64,000 bases of DNA from JACCTU01 sp963848525. GTDB lineage: Bacteria > Actinomycetota > Thermoleophilia > Gaiellales > Gaiellaceae. A program made the position numbers and the translations under genes. The first letter of the stretch is position 1. Every line of letters starts with the position of its first letter. The notes under the pieces are model-generated. The model was not told the origin of the DNA. It saw only the letters and a list, made by a program, of their open reading frames with translations, and did no database searches. This document shows positions 51,820-61,039 of this stretch, piece after piece. The stretch is from assembly GCA_963848525.1 (NCBI GenBank), contig CAWKDZ010000005.1:372001-436000 (forward strand), written 5' to 3'.

Positions 51820-54378
51820 CTATTCGTACTGCAGCGCCTGGAGCACGTTCAGGCGTGCAGCGCGGCGCGCCGGGAGCACGGCGGCCGCAATTCCCGCGAG
51901 GACCGCGACGCATGCGAACACGAACAGCGGTCCAAGCGGAACCGAGAACGAGAGGTCGTACTCCGAGAGCGCGCGGGTGACTGCCGCCGCGAGCAGGATC
52001 CCGAGCGGGAGCCCGAGCGCCGCGCCGATCAGAGCGGTGACGACGCTCTCGTGCCGGATCATTCGCCGCGTCTGCCGGCGCGTCAGGCCGACGGCGCGCA
52101 GCATCCCGATCTCGCGCGTCCGCTCGAACACGGAGAGCACGAGCGTGTTCACCATCCCGAACAAGCTCACGATCACCGACAGCGCGAGCAGCGCGTAGAG
52201 AAGGTTGAGGATCTGGTCGATCTCCGCGACCCGCTCCTCGACGAACGTGTCGTCCGAGACGACGCGCGCGTCGGGGAAGCGTCCCAGCGCCTGGGCGAGG
52301 CGGTCGACCGGCTGACTCGACTGCACGAGCGTGACAGCGTCGCCGGGTCGCGCGAACGAGGCGTCGAACGCCTCCTGTGAGACGACGACGCTCCCGAGCA
52401 GCGAGTCGAAGCGCGACGGTTCGTACACCGCGCGCACGCGCAGGTTGAGCATCTTCCCGGTCGGCGTGCGGACGATGAAGTACCCGCCCTCGGCGAACCC
52501 GTACTTGTCCGCGAACGATTCGCGGATGATCGCGTCCGTCGGCCCGAGCGAGTCGAGCGCGCTCGCCGTGCCGGCCTCCCACTCGAAGTGGAAGACGTCG
52601 TCGATCGTGCGCGGGTCGATCCCGCTGATGTCGACCCCGTCCCCGAGCACGCGGCCACGCTCGCGGCGGATGCTCGACGAGACGTCGATGCCGGGAGTCT
52701 CTGCGGCCGCGCGGCCCACGGACGCCGGCAGCGTCGACCAGCCGTTCTGGGACACGATCACGTAGTCGCTCTCGATCTGTTGCTCGATCGCGTCTCGTTC
52801 GGAGGCACGCAGCCCCTGGCCGACGACGGTCACGAACGTGACCAGCGCAATGCCGATCATCAGCGCAGCCGCGGTCGCGGCCGTGCGCGCCGGCATCCGC
52901 ACGGCGTTGCCGCGCGCGAGTCGCCCCGCCGCGCCGCCGAGCTTCGCGCCCGGCCAACCCAGGGCACGGGCGAGCGGCGTGACGAGCCGCGTCGAGACCA
53001 TGGCGACGCCGACGAAGAGCACCAGCGTGCCGAGCGCGAGCGCCGTCACCCGGCCGAGCACACTCACGTCCGGCAGGAAGAGGCCGAACGCGAGCGTCGC
53101 GGCGGCGAGCCCGACGAGCCCGAGGGCGATCGGGAGCGAGTAGCGGCTCAGCCGCCCGCGCGGTGCCGTCGCGCCTTCGCGCACCGCGGCGATCGCGGAG
53201 ACCTTCGTGGCCCGCAGCGCCGGCACGACCGAGGCGGCGAGCGTCACGAGCGTCCCGAGCGACAGCGCGACGACCCACGTCCGCGTGGCGAAGACGGTCT
53301 CGGCGCGCGGCAGGTCGAGGTTCGCGGCCGCGAAGAGCGCCGTCAGGCCCTTGGCGAGCGCCACGCCTGCGGCGATCCCGACCAGCGAAGCTGCCAGCCC
53401 GACGACGAACGCCTCGAGCACGACGCTCCGCAGCACCTGCCCGCGCGTCGCGCCGAGCGTTCGCAGCGTCGCGAGCTCACGGGTGCGCTGCGCGACCGTG
53501 ATCGAGAGCGTGTTGAAGATCACGAACGCGCCGACGAAGAGCGCGATCACACCGAAGCCGAGCAGCGCGTAGCGGATGAAGTCCACGAACTCCGCAACGC
53601 CCTTCTTGTCCGCGTCTGCCTGCTCCGCGGCCGTGCGCACCTGCGCGTTCGCCGGCAGCAGGGGCCCGATCTCGTCGATCAGCCGCTGGGCGGAGACGCC
53701 GTCCCGGCCGGCGACGGAGATCGTGTCGTAGCCGTCCTTGCCGAGCATCCGCTGCGCCTCGCGGACGTCGAAGATCGCCATCGTCGCGCTCCCGATCGTG
53801 TCGACGTCGCCGAACTTGGCGACTCCGACGAGCTCGAACTCGTGCACGGGACCGCCGACCTCGATGCTGATCGGCGAGCCGACGTGATACCCGAGCCGGT
53901 CGGCGCTGCTCGCGTCGACGACGACCTCGCCGGGCGCGTCGGCGAACTCGCCCTCGACGATCGTGAGCGGGTTGAACTGCGGCTGCGAGGCGTCGACCCC
54001 GAGCCCGAACGTCGGGTTGCCGTTGCCGGTGACGATCTCACCGTCGGTGTCAATCAGGTGCGCGGTGTTCGCGCTGGAGTTGAGGTCGAGGATCGAGCCG
54101 CTCGCCTCTTCCACGCTCGGCAGTGCCCGGACCTGGCGCAGGAGCTCGTCGGAGACGAGCGCGTTGCCCTGGTCGGACCAGTCGACGAGCGAGCGTCCGC
54201 TGACGACGACGTCGGTCTCCGCATACGAGCTGGAGAAGATCGAGTCGAACGCCTTCGACATGGTGTCGGTGAGCACGAAGCTCCCCGTCACCATCGCGAC
54301 GCCGAGGACGACCGAGAACGCGGTCAGGGCCGTCCGGAGCTTGCGGCCGAAGATGCCTTTGAGCGCGACGCGCCTCAT
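51820..54378 (-). CDS. ABC transporter permease, FtsX/MacB type
   Basis: 852 residues from ATG 54376-54378. An N-terminal helix (KLRTALTAFSVVLGVAMVTGSFVL), a large extracellular domain, and the FtsX region ALLGFGVIALFVGAFVIFNTLSITVAQRTRELATLRTLGATRGQV with two more helices follow. Then the same plan repeats (PARTAATAAALMIGIALVTF, a second extracellular domain, and LLYALLALSVIVSLFGMVNTLVLSVFERTREIGMLRAVGLTRRQ). This two-half, 8-10-helix design with the E-R-T-R-E motif matches LolCDE/MacB-type transporters acting on lipoproteins, lipids or peptides. Its ATPase is encoded directly upstream with an ATGA overlap. Confidence 0.92.
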   Translation of the reverse strand: MRRVALKGIFGRKLRTALTAFSVVLGVAMVTGSFVLTDTMSKAFDSIFSSSYAETDVVVSGRSLVDWSDQGNALVSDELLRQVRALPSVEEASGSILDLNSSANTAHLIDTDGEIVTGNGNPTFGLGVDASQPQFNPLTIVEGEFADAPGEVVVDASSADRLGYHVGSPISIEVGGPVHEFELVGVAKFGDVDTIGSATMAIFDVREAQRMLGKDGYDTISVAGRDGVSAQRLIDEIGPLLPANAQVRTAAEQADADKKGVAEFVDFIRYALLGFGVIALFVGAFVIFNTLSITVAQRTRELATLRTLGATRGQVLRSVVLEAFVVGLAASLVGIAAGVALAKGLTALFAAANLDLPRAETVFATRTWVVALSLGTLVTLAASVVPALRATKVSAIAAVREGATAPRGRLSRYSLPIALGLVGLAAATLAFGLFLPDVSVLGRVTALALGTLVLFVGVAMVSTRLVTPLARALGWPGAKLGGAAGRLARGNAVRMPARTAATAAALMIGIALVTFVTVVGQGLRASERDAIEQQIESDYVIVSQNGWSTLPASVGRAAAETPGIDVSSSIRRERGRVLGDGVDISGIDPRTIDDVFHFEWEAGTASALDSLGPTDAIIRESFADKYGFAEGGYFIVRTPTGKMLNLRVRAVYEPSRFDSLLGSVVVSQEAFDASFARPGDAVTLVQSSQPVDRLAQALGRFPDARVVSDDTFVEERVAEIDQILNLLYALLALSVIVSLFGMVNTLVLSVFERTREIGMLRAVGLTRRQTRRMIRHESVVTALIGAALGLPLGILLAAAVTRALSEYDLSFSVPLGPLFVFACVAVLAGIAAAVLPARRAARLNVLQALQYE

Positions 54379-55148
54379 CGGCCGGTCACCTCTTGCATCG
54401 CCGCGATCACCTCGCGAGCGGTCGACTCGCGGATGTCCTTGACGATGCGGCCGTCGGCGAGGAAGAGGATGCGATCGGCCATCGAGGCCGCGCCGGCGTC
54501 GTGGGTGACCATCACCGTCGTCTGCCCGAGGTCGTCGACGGCGTTCCGCAGCACGCGCAGGACGTCCTTCGACGTCGCCGAGTCGAGGTTGCCCGTGGGC
54601 TCGTCGGCGAAGAGGACTGCGGGGTTCGAGACGAGCGCCCGCGCGATCGCGACGCGCTGCTGCTGGCCGCCGGAGAGCTCCGACGGGCGGTGTCTCCGCC
54701 GGTCTCCGATCCCGACCGTGGTCAGGAGGTCCTCGAGCCACTCGCGATCGACCTTCTCGCCGGCGATGTCGAGCGGCAGGACGACGTTCTCCTCGGCCGT
54801 CAGCATCGGCAGCAGGTTGAAGAACTGGAAGACGAAGCCGATCTTGTCGCGGCGGAAGAGGGTCAGCTTCTTCTCGCTCATGCGCGTGATGTCGACTCCG
54901 TCGAGGACGACGCGGCCGCTCGTCGGGCGGTCGAGCCCCGCGAGGATGTGCATCAGCGTCGACTTGCCGGAGCCGGAGGGCCCCATCACGGCGGTCAGGC
55001 GGCCGCGCTCGATCTCGAGCGAGACGCCGCGGAGCGCGTCGACGGCGGTGTCGCCTTCGCCGTAGCGGCGGCTGACCTCGTCGATGGCGACGATCGCGTC
55101 GGGGTCGGAATCTGGGCTGGGCTGGTGGATCAACTCGAGGACGGACAT
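54375..55148 (-). CDS. ABC transporter ATPase, LolD/MacB type
   Basis: 257 residues with Walker A GPSGSGKSTLMHIL, Q-loop VFQFFNLLPMLTAEENV, signature LSGGQQQRVAIARAL, Walker B VLFADEPTGNLDS and His in VTHDAGAA. The P-T-G-N-L-D-S stretch is characteristic of the LolD/MacB/FtsE group. It pairs with the FtsX-type permease just downstream. It is transcribed away from the cyclase-LuxR regulator. SD GGGAGG is upstream of the ATG. Confidence 0.93.
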   Translation of the reverse strand: MSVLELIHQPSPDSDPDAIVAIDEVSRRYGEGDTAVDALRGVSLEIERGRLTAVMGPSGSGKSTLMHILAGLDRPTSGRVVLDGVDITRMSEKKLTLFRRDKIGFVFQFFNLLPMLTAEENVVLPLDIAGEKVDREWLEDLLTTVGIGDRRRHRPSELSGGQQQRVAIARALVSNPAVLFADEPTGNLDSATSKDVLRVLRNAVDDLGQTTVMVTHDAGAASMADRILFLADGRIVKDIRESTAREVIAAMQEVTGR

Positions 55149-55268
55149 GGGTTCGGGCCTCCCTGGTTCGTGTTCGCAGCTTCAGAGTGCGCCGCAGGAC
55201 CACCCGTCCGCGTCGGGCGACCCCCCCAAGCCCGTCCCTAGTCTTTAGGTTCCCCCGGGGACCCAGCC

Positions 55269-58200
55269 ATGAGCGACTTTCCTGCCGGAACCGTCACCTT
55301 CCTGTTCAGCGACATCCAGGGCTCGACGCAGCTCCTGAAGGAGCTCGGCCGCGAGGAGTACGGGCAGGTGCTCGGCCTCCACAACGAGGTGCTCCGGCTC
55401 GCGTTCGAGGAGGCGGGCGGGACCGAGATCGACCGGCAGGGCGACTCGTTCTTCGCGGTCTTCCGCAGCGCGGGCGCTGCGCTCCAGGCCGCGATCACCG
55501 GACAGCGGGGCCTGATGGCGCAGGAGTGGCCGCACCGCGCGGTCGTCAAGGTGCGGATGGGGCTGCACACGGGCGAGGCGACCCTCGGCGAGGACGGGTA
55601 CGTCGGTTTCGCGGTGCACCAGGCCGCCCGGATCGGCGACGCCGGGCACGGGGGCCAGATCCTGCTCTCGAGCACGACCGCCGGGCTCGTGGAGCACGAC
55701 CTTCCCCGCGGCGTGACTCTGCGCGACCTGGGCGAGAACCGCCTCGACGGGCTCGACCGGCCGGAGCGGCTCCACCAGCTCGTCGTCGACGGCCTCGTCG
55801 ACACCTTCCCGCCGCTCGCGACCCGGGCGGCGACGCCGGCCTCGCCCGGCGCGGCGACGCTGCTCGAGCGCGAGGCCGAGCTGGCCGCGCTCAGGGCGAT
55901 GATCGAGGTCGCACGCGGGGGCAACGGGCGGCTGGTCGTGATCGAGGGCAACGCCGGGATCGGCAAGACGCGGCTCGTCGCGGAGGCGCGGCAGCTGGCG
56001 CTCCAGGGCGGGATGCGCGTCCTCAGCGCGCGCGGCGGCGAGCTCGAGCACGAGTTCTCGTACGGCGTCGTCCGGCAGCTCTTCGAGCCGACGCTGGCAC
56101 TCGGCTCGCCCGAGGAGCGCGAGGAGCTGCTCTCCGGGGCCGCGGCCCTCGCGGAACCGCTCTTCGAGCGCCATGAGATCGCCGAGCCCTCCGTCGCCCT
56201 CGACAGCTCCTTTTCCACGCTCCACGGCCTCTTCTGGCTCGCAGGCAACCTCGCGACGAAGCAGCCGCTCGTCGTCACGGTCGACGACCTGCACTGGTGC
56301 GACGCGGCCTCGCTGCGCTGGCTCCTCTACGCGGCCCGACGGCTCGAGGGGATGCCGATCCTCGTGATCGCGGGCACGCGTCCACCGGCGCAGAGCAACG
56401 AGGAGGCCCTCGTCGCCGAGCTGGCCTCGGACCCGGGCGCGGTCGTGATCAGACCCCAGGCGCTGACGCTGCACGCAGTCACCTGGACGATCCGCGAGAG
56501 CCTGGCCCGCGACGTCGACGTCGAGTTCGCCGACGCCTGCCACGAGGCGACCGGCGGGAACCCGCTGCTGCTGCGCGCCCTGCTCGATGCGCTCGGCAAC
56601 GAGGGGATCGCGCCCAAGGCGAAGAACGCCGAGCGCGTCTACGAGATCGGGCCCGAGGCGGTGTCGCGCGCCGTGCATCTGCGGCTGGCCCGGCTGCCCG
56701 ACGAGGCGACCAAGCTCGCCCAGGCGGTGGCGGTGCTGGGCGACCACGTGCGGCTCACCGACGCGGCGACGCTGTGCGGGATCGACCGCGACCTCGCCAC
56801 TCACACGATCTCGACGCTGGCCAGGAACGGGCTCCTGCGCGTCGAGCGGCGCGTGGCGTTCGTCCACCCGGTCGTGCGGGCGGCCGTCTACTCCGACCTG
56901 ACCGGCTCGGAGCGCGAGACCATGCACGGGCGGGCAGCTGCGCTGCTCGCGGACTCAGGCGCGGACACCGAGCAGGTCGCCGCCCATCTCCTCCTCACCC
57001 GACCGGGCGCGCACGAGCTCGCAGTCACCGTGCTCCGCGACGCGGCCGAGGACGCGCTCGCGAACGGCGACCCGGACGCCGCGTCCTCCTACCTACGCCG
57101 CGCGGCGGAGGAGCCGCTCGGCGACCCCGAGCGCGCGGAACTGCTCTATCGGCTGGGGCAGGCGGAGCGGCTGGTGGACAACCCGGGCGCCGTCGCGCAC
57201 CTCCGCGAGGCGCACTCGCTGAGCGTCGAGACGACCGAGCGGGCGCAGATCGCCCTCGACCTCGGCCGAACGCTGCTCTACGGCCTCCAGGTCGACGAGG
57301 CCGTGGCCGTGCTCCAGGAGGCGATCGAGGCTGTCGGCCAGAGCGACCTCGATCTCTGCCGCCGGCTGGAGGCGGGCCTCTTGACGGTCACGCTGATCTT
57401 CCCGCCGCTCTTCTCGCTCGCCGAGATCCAGCTCGAGCGGGTGCGGAAGCTGCCGCTCGGGGACGACATCGGTTCGCGCATGCTGCTGGGGCTGCTCTCG
57501 TTCGCGGAGGCCCGGGCGCTCGGCGACCGGGCGCAGGTGGTCGAGTACGCCGAGCGGGCCGTGGCCGGGGGTGCGCTGTTCGCCCAGGACAACCCGGCGT
57601 TCGCGTTCTCCACGGTCGCGCTGACGGCCGCGGACGAGTGGGAGTCCGCGAGCGCGATCTTCGACGACGCGTTCGCGGATGCCAGGGTGCGCGGCTCCGT
57701 CTCCGCGTACGCGATCGCCTCGATCTTCCGCGGCTACCTCCACATCTTCACCGGCGACCTCGCCGAGGCCGAGGCCGACCTCCGTAACGCCGTCGAGGCG
57801 AGCGAGCAGCACGGGCTCGCGAGCGGGATGCCGTACGCGCTCTCGTTCCTGGCCGACACGCAGATGCAGCGGGGAGACATGGACGCCGCCGTCGAGACGG
57901 TCGGGCGGCTCGATCAGCTGTCCGAGCCGGCGCGAGGGGGCGCGTTCGTCTACGACGCCCGGGGCCACCTGCGCTTCCTCCAGGGGCGCTACCGCGACGC
58001 GCTGGCCGAGTTCACCCGCGCCCGCGAGCTCTACGAGCGGCTCGGCGGGACCAACCCGGCGATCGTCGCCTGGCGCTCCCAGTGCGCGCTCGCCCACCGC
58101 GCGCTGGGGGACCAGGAGCAGGCGCAGGCGCTCGCCGCCGAGGAGGTCGAGCTCACCCGCCGTTGGGGGGCACCGCGCGCGCTTGCCAAGGCCCTTCGGG

Positions 58201-58682
58201 TCGCGGGGATGATCGAGGGCGGCAAGCCCGGGCTCGGGCTGCTCGAGGAGGCGGTCGAGGTGGCCGAGGGCTCCAAGGCCATCCTCGAGCGGGCGCGCGG
58301 CCTGATCGAGCTCGGTTCGGCGCTCCGCCGTTCCAACCGGCGCGCCGACGCCCGCGAGCACCTGCGCCAGGCGCTCGACCTCGCCCACCAGGGCGAGTCC
58401 GTGCCACTTGTCACAAGGGCGCAGGAGGAGCTGATGGCGACCGGCGCCAGGCCGCGGCGCGTGGCCCTGAGCGGGCTCGAGGCGCTCACCCCGAGTGAGC
58501 GCCGCGTCGCGGGCATGGCGGCCAAGGAACTGACGAACCGGGACATCGCCCAGGCCCTGTTCGTGACCCCGAAGACGGTCGAGGTGCACCTTTCGAGCGT
58601 CTATCGCAAGCTCGGGATCGCCTCGCGGGCCCAGCTCGCCGACGCCCTCGGCGCCTCGGTCGAGGATCCCGCGCCCGCCTAG
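55269..58682 (+). CDS. class III nucleotide cyclase-AAA ATPase-TPR-LuxR regulator
   Basis: 1137 residues. Domain order: adenylate/guanylate cyclase homology domain (residues about 8-175; FLFSDIQGSTQLLKEL with a metal Asp, IDRQGDSFFAVFRSAGAAL, GLHTGEATLGEDGYVGFAVHQAARI). Next an AAA/STAND ATPase (Walker A EGNAGIGKTRLV, Walker B VVTVDDLHWCDAASL, GNPLLLRALL), a long helical TPR-like array, and a C-terminal LuxR helix-turn-helix (LTPSERRVAGMAAKELTNRDIAQALFVTPKTVEVHLSSVYRKLGI). It is probably a signal-integrating transcription activator; whether the cyclase is active is not shown. TAGTCT and TAGGTT (55238-55255) lie upstream. Confidence 0.9.
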   Translation: MSDFPAGTVTFLFSDIQGSTQLLKELGREEYGQVLGLHNEVLRLAFEEAGGTEIDRQGDSFFAVFRSAGAALQAAITGQRGLMAQEWPHRAVVKVRMGLHTGEATLGEDGYVGFAVHQAARIGDAGHGGQILLSSTTAGLVEHDLPRGVTLRDLGENRLDGLDRPERLHQLVVDGLVDTFPPLATRAATPASPGAATLLEREAELAALRAMIEVARGGNGRLVVIEGNAGIGKTRLVAEARQLALQGGMRVLSARGGELEHEFSYGVVRQLFEPTLALGSPEEREELLSGAAALAEPLFERHEIAEPSVALDSSFSTLHGLFWLAGNLATKQPLVVTVDDLHWCDAASLRWLLYAARRLEGMPILVIAGTRPPAQSNEEALVAELASDPGAVVIRPQALTLHAVTWTIRESLARDVDVEFADACHEATGGNPLLLRALLDALGNEGIAPKAKNAERVYEIGPEAVSRAVHLRLARLPDEATKLAQAVAVLGDHVRLTDAATLCGIDRDLATHTISTLARNGLLRVERRVAFVHPVVRAAVYSDLTGSERETMHGRAAALLADSGADTEQVAAHLLLTRPGAHELAVTVLRDAAEDALANGDPDAASSYLRRAAEEPLGDPERAELLYRLGQAERLVDNPGAVAHLREAHSLSVETTERAQIALDLGRTLLYGLQVDEAVAVLQEAIEAVGQSDLDLCRRLEAGLLTVTLIFPPLFSLAEIQLERVRKLPLGDDIGSRMLLGLLSFAEARALGDRAQVVEYAERAVAGGALFAQDNPAFAFSTVALTAADEWESASAIFDDAFADARVRGSVSAYAIASIFRGYLHIFTGDLAEAEADLRNAVEASEQHGLASGMPYALSFLADTQMQRGDMDAAVETVGRLDQLSEPARGGAFVYDARGHLRFLQGRYRDALAEFTRARELYERLGGTNPAIVAWRSQCALAHRALGDQEQAQALAAEEVELTRRWGAPRALAKALRVAGMIEGGKPGLGLLEEAVEVAEGSKAILERARGLIELGSALRRSNRRADAREHLRQALDLAHQGESVPLVTRAQEELMATGARPRRVALSGLEALTPSERRVAGMAAKELTNRDIAQALFVTPKTVEVHLSSVYRKLGIASRAQLADALGASVEDPAPA

Positions 58683-58760
58683 CCCCTAAGGGTCAGCTCT
58701 CAAAACCTCGGTGGCGATCTTTGGGGGTCGCCCCGATGCGCGGGAAGCCCCCAAGGCGCA

Positions 58761-58786
58761 GGATCGTCCTGTCAAGTACACGATCC
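58761..58786. promoter_or_regulatory. inverted repeat upstream of the cupin gene
   Basis: GGATCGT, 12-base gap, ACGATCC. It sits just before AGGAGG and the GTG of the cupin gene, so it could be an operator or an RNA hairpin controlling it. The large LuxR-type regulator encoded directly upstream is a candidate binder. Confidence 0.45.
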
Positions 58787-58802
58787 GACCAGGAGGCAAA
58801 AG

Positions 58803-59372
58803 GTGATCAAGACAGGCGACACGCTCACGAACCCCGTCACGAAGGAGCACATGACGTTCCTGAAGACGGCGGCCGACACGAACGGCGAGTACGTGCTGAT
58901 CGAGCTGCGGGCGGAGCCCCAGGCGGTCGTCGCGGCTGCCCACGTGCACCCCTCGCAGACCGAGACGTTCGAGGTCCTGAGCGGCAAGCTCGGCGCGAAG
59001 GTCGCCGGGCGCAAGATCGAGGCCGAGGCCGGCGACGCGCTCGTGGTCGAGCCGGGGCAGGCGCACAAGTGGTGGAACGCGGGCGAGGACGAGCTCGTTT
59101 TCCGCACCGAGGTGCGGCCGGCGCTCCAGTTCGAGCAGCTGATCGAGACGATGTTCTCGCTCGCAGCCGACGGCAAGACGAACAAGAAGGGCATGCCGAA
59201 CCCGATCCGGCTCGCTGTGATCGCGAACCACCACCTCCCCGAGGTGCACCTCCCAGTCGTGCCGCGGTGGATGCAGAAGGCCGCTCTGGCGATGGGCGCG
59301 CCCATGGGCCGGCTGTTCGGCTACGAGCACACCTACTCCCCGGCGGGCGACCCGGCCGCCGCGACCGTCTAA
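58803..59372 (+). CDS. cupin-domain protein
   Basis: 189 residues from GTG 58803, preceded by AGGAGG. A single cupin barrel: AAAHVHPSQTETFEVLSGKLGAKVAGRKIEAEAGDALVVEPGQAHKWWNAGEDE, with the metal-binding H-x-H, Glu and C-terminal His all present. A tail of about 80 residues continues (FEQLIETMFSLAADGKTNKKGMPNPIRLAVIA) and ends hydrophobic. Enzyme or binding protein; substrate unknown. It follows the cyclase-LuxR gene by 120 bases. Confidence 0.8.
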   Translation: MIKTGDTLTNPVTKEHMTFLKTAADTNGEYVLIELRAEPQAVVAAAHVHPSQTETFEVLSGKLGAKVAGRKIEAEAGDALVVEPGQAHKWWNAGEDELVFRTEVRPALQFEQLIETMFSLAADGKTNKKGMPNPIRLAVIANHHLPEVHLPVVPRWMQKAALAMGAPMGRLFGYEHTYSPAGDPAAATV

Positions 59373-59391
59373 CCGAGAGGAGCTGGCCAGC

Positions 59392-59517
59392 GTGAAGAAG
59401 TGGATCTACCTGAGCCTCCTGGCGCTCGCGCTGCTCACGCTGGCTGTGGGCGGGTGGGTCTTCAGGGCGGCGACGTCCGTGACCAGGCCCTCGGGGCTCG
59501 AGCCCCAGCCCGCCTGA
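59392..59517 (+). CDS. 41-residue membrane peptide
   Basis: GTG start 59392 with AGGAG nine bases upstream, 19 bases after the cupin stop. It reads KKWIYLSLLALALLTLAVGGW followed by VFRAATSVTRPSGLEPQPA: one membrane helix with a short Pro-ending tail. The clear SD and spacing make it a real small gene co-transcribed with the cupin. Function unknown. Confidence 0.65.
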   Translation: MKKWIYLSLLALALLTLAVGGWVFRAATSVTRPSGLEPQPA

Positions 59518-59528
59518 GGACGAACCTC

Positions 59529-59558
59529 GGAGGCGTCGCCTAGCCAGGCGGCGCCTCC
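59529..59558 (+). terminator. hairpin after the cupin unit
   Basis: GGAGGCG, then CGCCT-AGCC-AGGCG, then CGCCTCC: a stable stem-loop 12 bases after the small-peptide stop. There is no T-run, so it is a likely but not classic terminator. Confidence 0.55.
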
Positions 59559-59576
59559 GGCGTCTACATTCGGGCC

Positions 59577-60017
59577 ATGCGAGCCCTCGCCCCGCTCTCC
59601 GCGCTCGTCTCCATCGGCGCGATCGTCGTCTTCGCGCTCGGCGGCTTCTGGGCGGACGGCGAGGCGCTCGACCACGCCCGTGAGCACGCGCTGATCGCCG
59701 CCGTCGCCGCCGCGCTTGCGGCGCTCGTGGGCGGCCGCTGGCACGCCGACGTGTCGTCCTTCTCCGGGGTCGCGCGGCTCGCCTTCGTCGGGCCGCTCCT
59801 CTTCCTCGCCGTCGCCCAGCTGATCGAGTCGATCGGCGCCCTCGGCTACGACGAGTCGGGCGAGGTCGTCCAGCGCCAGTCCGCCGACGAGCTCCACTCG
59901 CTCGGGAACTGGCTGACGACGCCCGCGCTCTTCGCTCTCCTCGCGGGGACGCTCGTGGCGCTGGCCTACGCGACCACGCGCCTGCGCACCTGGCGCCGCC
60001 ACCCGGCGGCCCGGTAG
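59577..60017 (+). CDS. membrane protein of unknown function
   Basis: 146 residues from ATG 59577 with four hydrophobic segments (LSALVSIGAIVVFALGGFWA, LIAAVAAALAALVGG, ARLAFVGPLLFLAVAQLIESIG, LTTPALFALLAGTLVALAYA). TACATT (59565-59570) lies six bases before the ATG, so the mRNA is probably leaderless. I do not recognise the family. Confidence 0.7.
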   Translation: MRALAPLSALVSIGAIVVFALGGFWADGEALDHAREHALIAAVAAALAALVGGRWHADVSSFSGVARLAFVGPLLFLAVAQLIESIGALGYDESGEVVQRQSADELHSLGNWLTTPALFALLAGTLVALAYATTRLRTWRRHPAAR

Positions 60018-60040
60018 CGCGTTCCTCGGTGGCGCCTCCC

Positions 60041-60070
60041 TTGACTCGTCGTTGCACGACCAGGTACCGT
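60041..60070 (+). promoter_or_regulatory. promoter of the PadR gene
   Basis: TTGACT (60041-60046), 18-base spacer, TACCGT (60065-60070), seven bases before the ATG at 60078. This is one of the clearest promoters in the window and supports a leaderless start. Confidence 0.7.
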
Positions 60071-60077
60071 GCGACGC

Positions 60078-60428
60078 ATGGAACCAGGCGCGACAAGGAA
60101 TCCGCTCTCGCAGCTGCGTCGCGGCGCGCTCGAGTTCTGCGTCCTCGCCCTGCTCCGGAACGGCGCGCGGTACGGCTTCGAGCTCGTGCGTGAGCTCTCG
60201 AGCGTCGACGGGCTCGTGACGAGCGAGGGAACGATCTACCCACTGCTGACACGGCTGCGCAAGGACGAGCTCGTGACGACCTTCTGGCAGGAGTCCGAGG
60301 CCGGGCCTCCGCGTCGCTACTACGAGCTCACGCCTGCCGGACAGGCCGCATTGGCCGATTTCACCACGGACTGGGGCCGATTTCGCGACTCGGTCGACGC
60401 CGTCCTGTCACGAAAGGGAAGGCAATGA
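60078..60428 (+). CDS. PadR-family transcriptional regulator
   Basis: 116 residues from ATG 60078; an earlier GTG at 60069 would overlap the -10 box. PadR winged helix: LRRGALEFCVLALLRNGARYGFELVRELSS, GLVTSEGTIYPLLTRLRKDELVTTFWQ, PPRRYYELTPAGQAAL. It is the usual partner of the next gene and likely represses its own operon. It binds DNA as a dimer. Its stop overlaps the next start (ATGA). Confidence 0.93.
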   Translation: MEPGATRNPLSQLRRGALEFCVLALLRNGARYGFELVRELSSVDGLVTSEGTIYPLLTRLRKDELVTTFWQESEAGPPRRYYELTPAGQAALADFTTDWGRFRDSVDAVLSRKGRQ

Positions 60429-61039
60429 TCTCCATGGAGACGAACCGTCTCGTCGACGACTACCTGCAGCGTCTAGAGGAGGCGGCCGCCCACCTCGAAC
60501 GCGCGCGCCGAACAGAGCTCGTCGCGGAGATCCGCGAGCACATCGACGCGGCGCTGCGCGCGGAGGACGAGGCCGACGAGGTCGCGGTTCGGAACGTGCT
60601 GGAGCGGCTCGGTCCGCCCGAGGAGATCGTCGAGGCGGCCGAGCCGGCGCCCGAGGACGAGGTGCGGGTCGGGAAGCTCGAGCTGGCCGCGCTGATCGCG
60701 CTGGTCGTGCCGGTGCTGGGCTGGCTGGTCGGGATCGTGCTCGTCCTCTGCTCGCGCGCTTGGTCGTCTCGGGAGAAGCTGGTCGGGATCGCGTTGGCGC
60801 TCCTGCCGGTGCTCGTCCCGCTCGTCGGACTGGTCGCCGAGAGCGAGGGCGCGGGCGTTGAGCCTGTTCCGGTCAAGCCCGGCCCGACCCCGCAGCCGGC
60901 ACCCGGCCCGAAGGAGCTGTCGGACGCCGCGACCAACGAGGCCGGCCTCGGAACCGTCGAGCTTGTCGTTCTGCTTGCGCTCTTTCTCGCGGGAGTGCCG
61001 AGCGCCCTCTACCTCGGGCTGCGCCTGCGCCGTCGCTAG
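60425..61039 (+). CDS. HAAS-domain membrane protein (DUF1700-like), PadR partner
   Basis: 204 residues. The N-terminus VDDYLQRLEEAAAHLERARRTELVAEIREHIDAAL, with VLERLGPPEEIVEAA, is the HAAS/DUF1700 helical domain that accompanies PadR regulators. Two helices (LAALIALVVPVLGWLVGIVLVLC and KLVGIALALLPVLVPLVGLVA), a Pro-rich loop and a last helix (VELVVLLALFLAGVPSALYLGL) follow. A PadR-HAAS pair usually senses membrane or envelope stress; that is an inference from the family. Confidence 0.82.
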   Translation: MISMETNRLVDDYLQRLEEAAAHLERARRTELVAEIREHIDAALRAEDEADEVAVRNVLERLGPPEEIVEAAEPAPEDEVRVGKLELAALIALVVPVLGWLVGIVLVLCSRAWSSREKLVGIALALLPVLVPLVGLVAESEGAGVEPVPVKPGPTPQPAPGPKELSDAATNEAGLGTVELVVLLALFLAGVPSALYLGLRLRRR

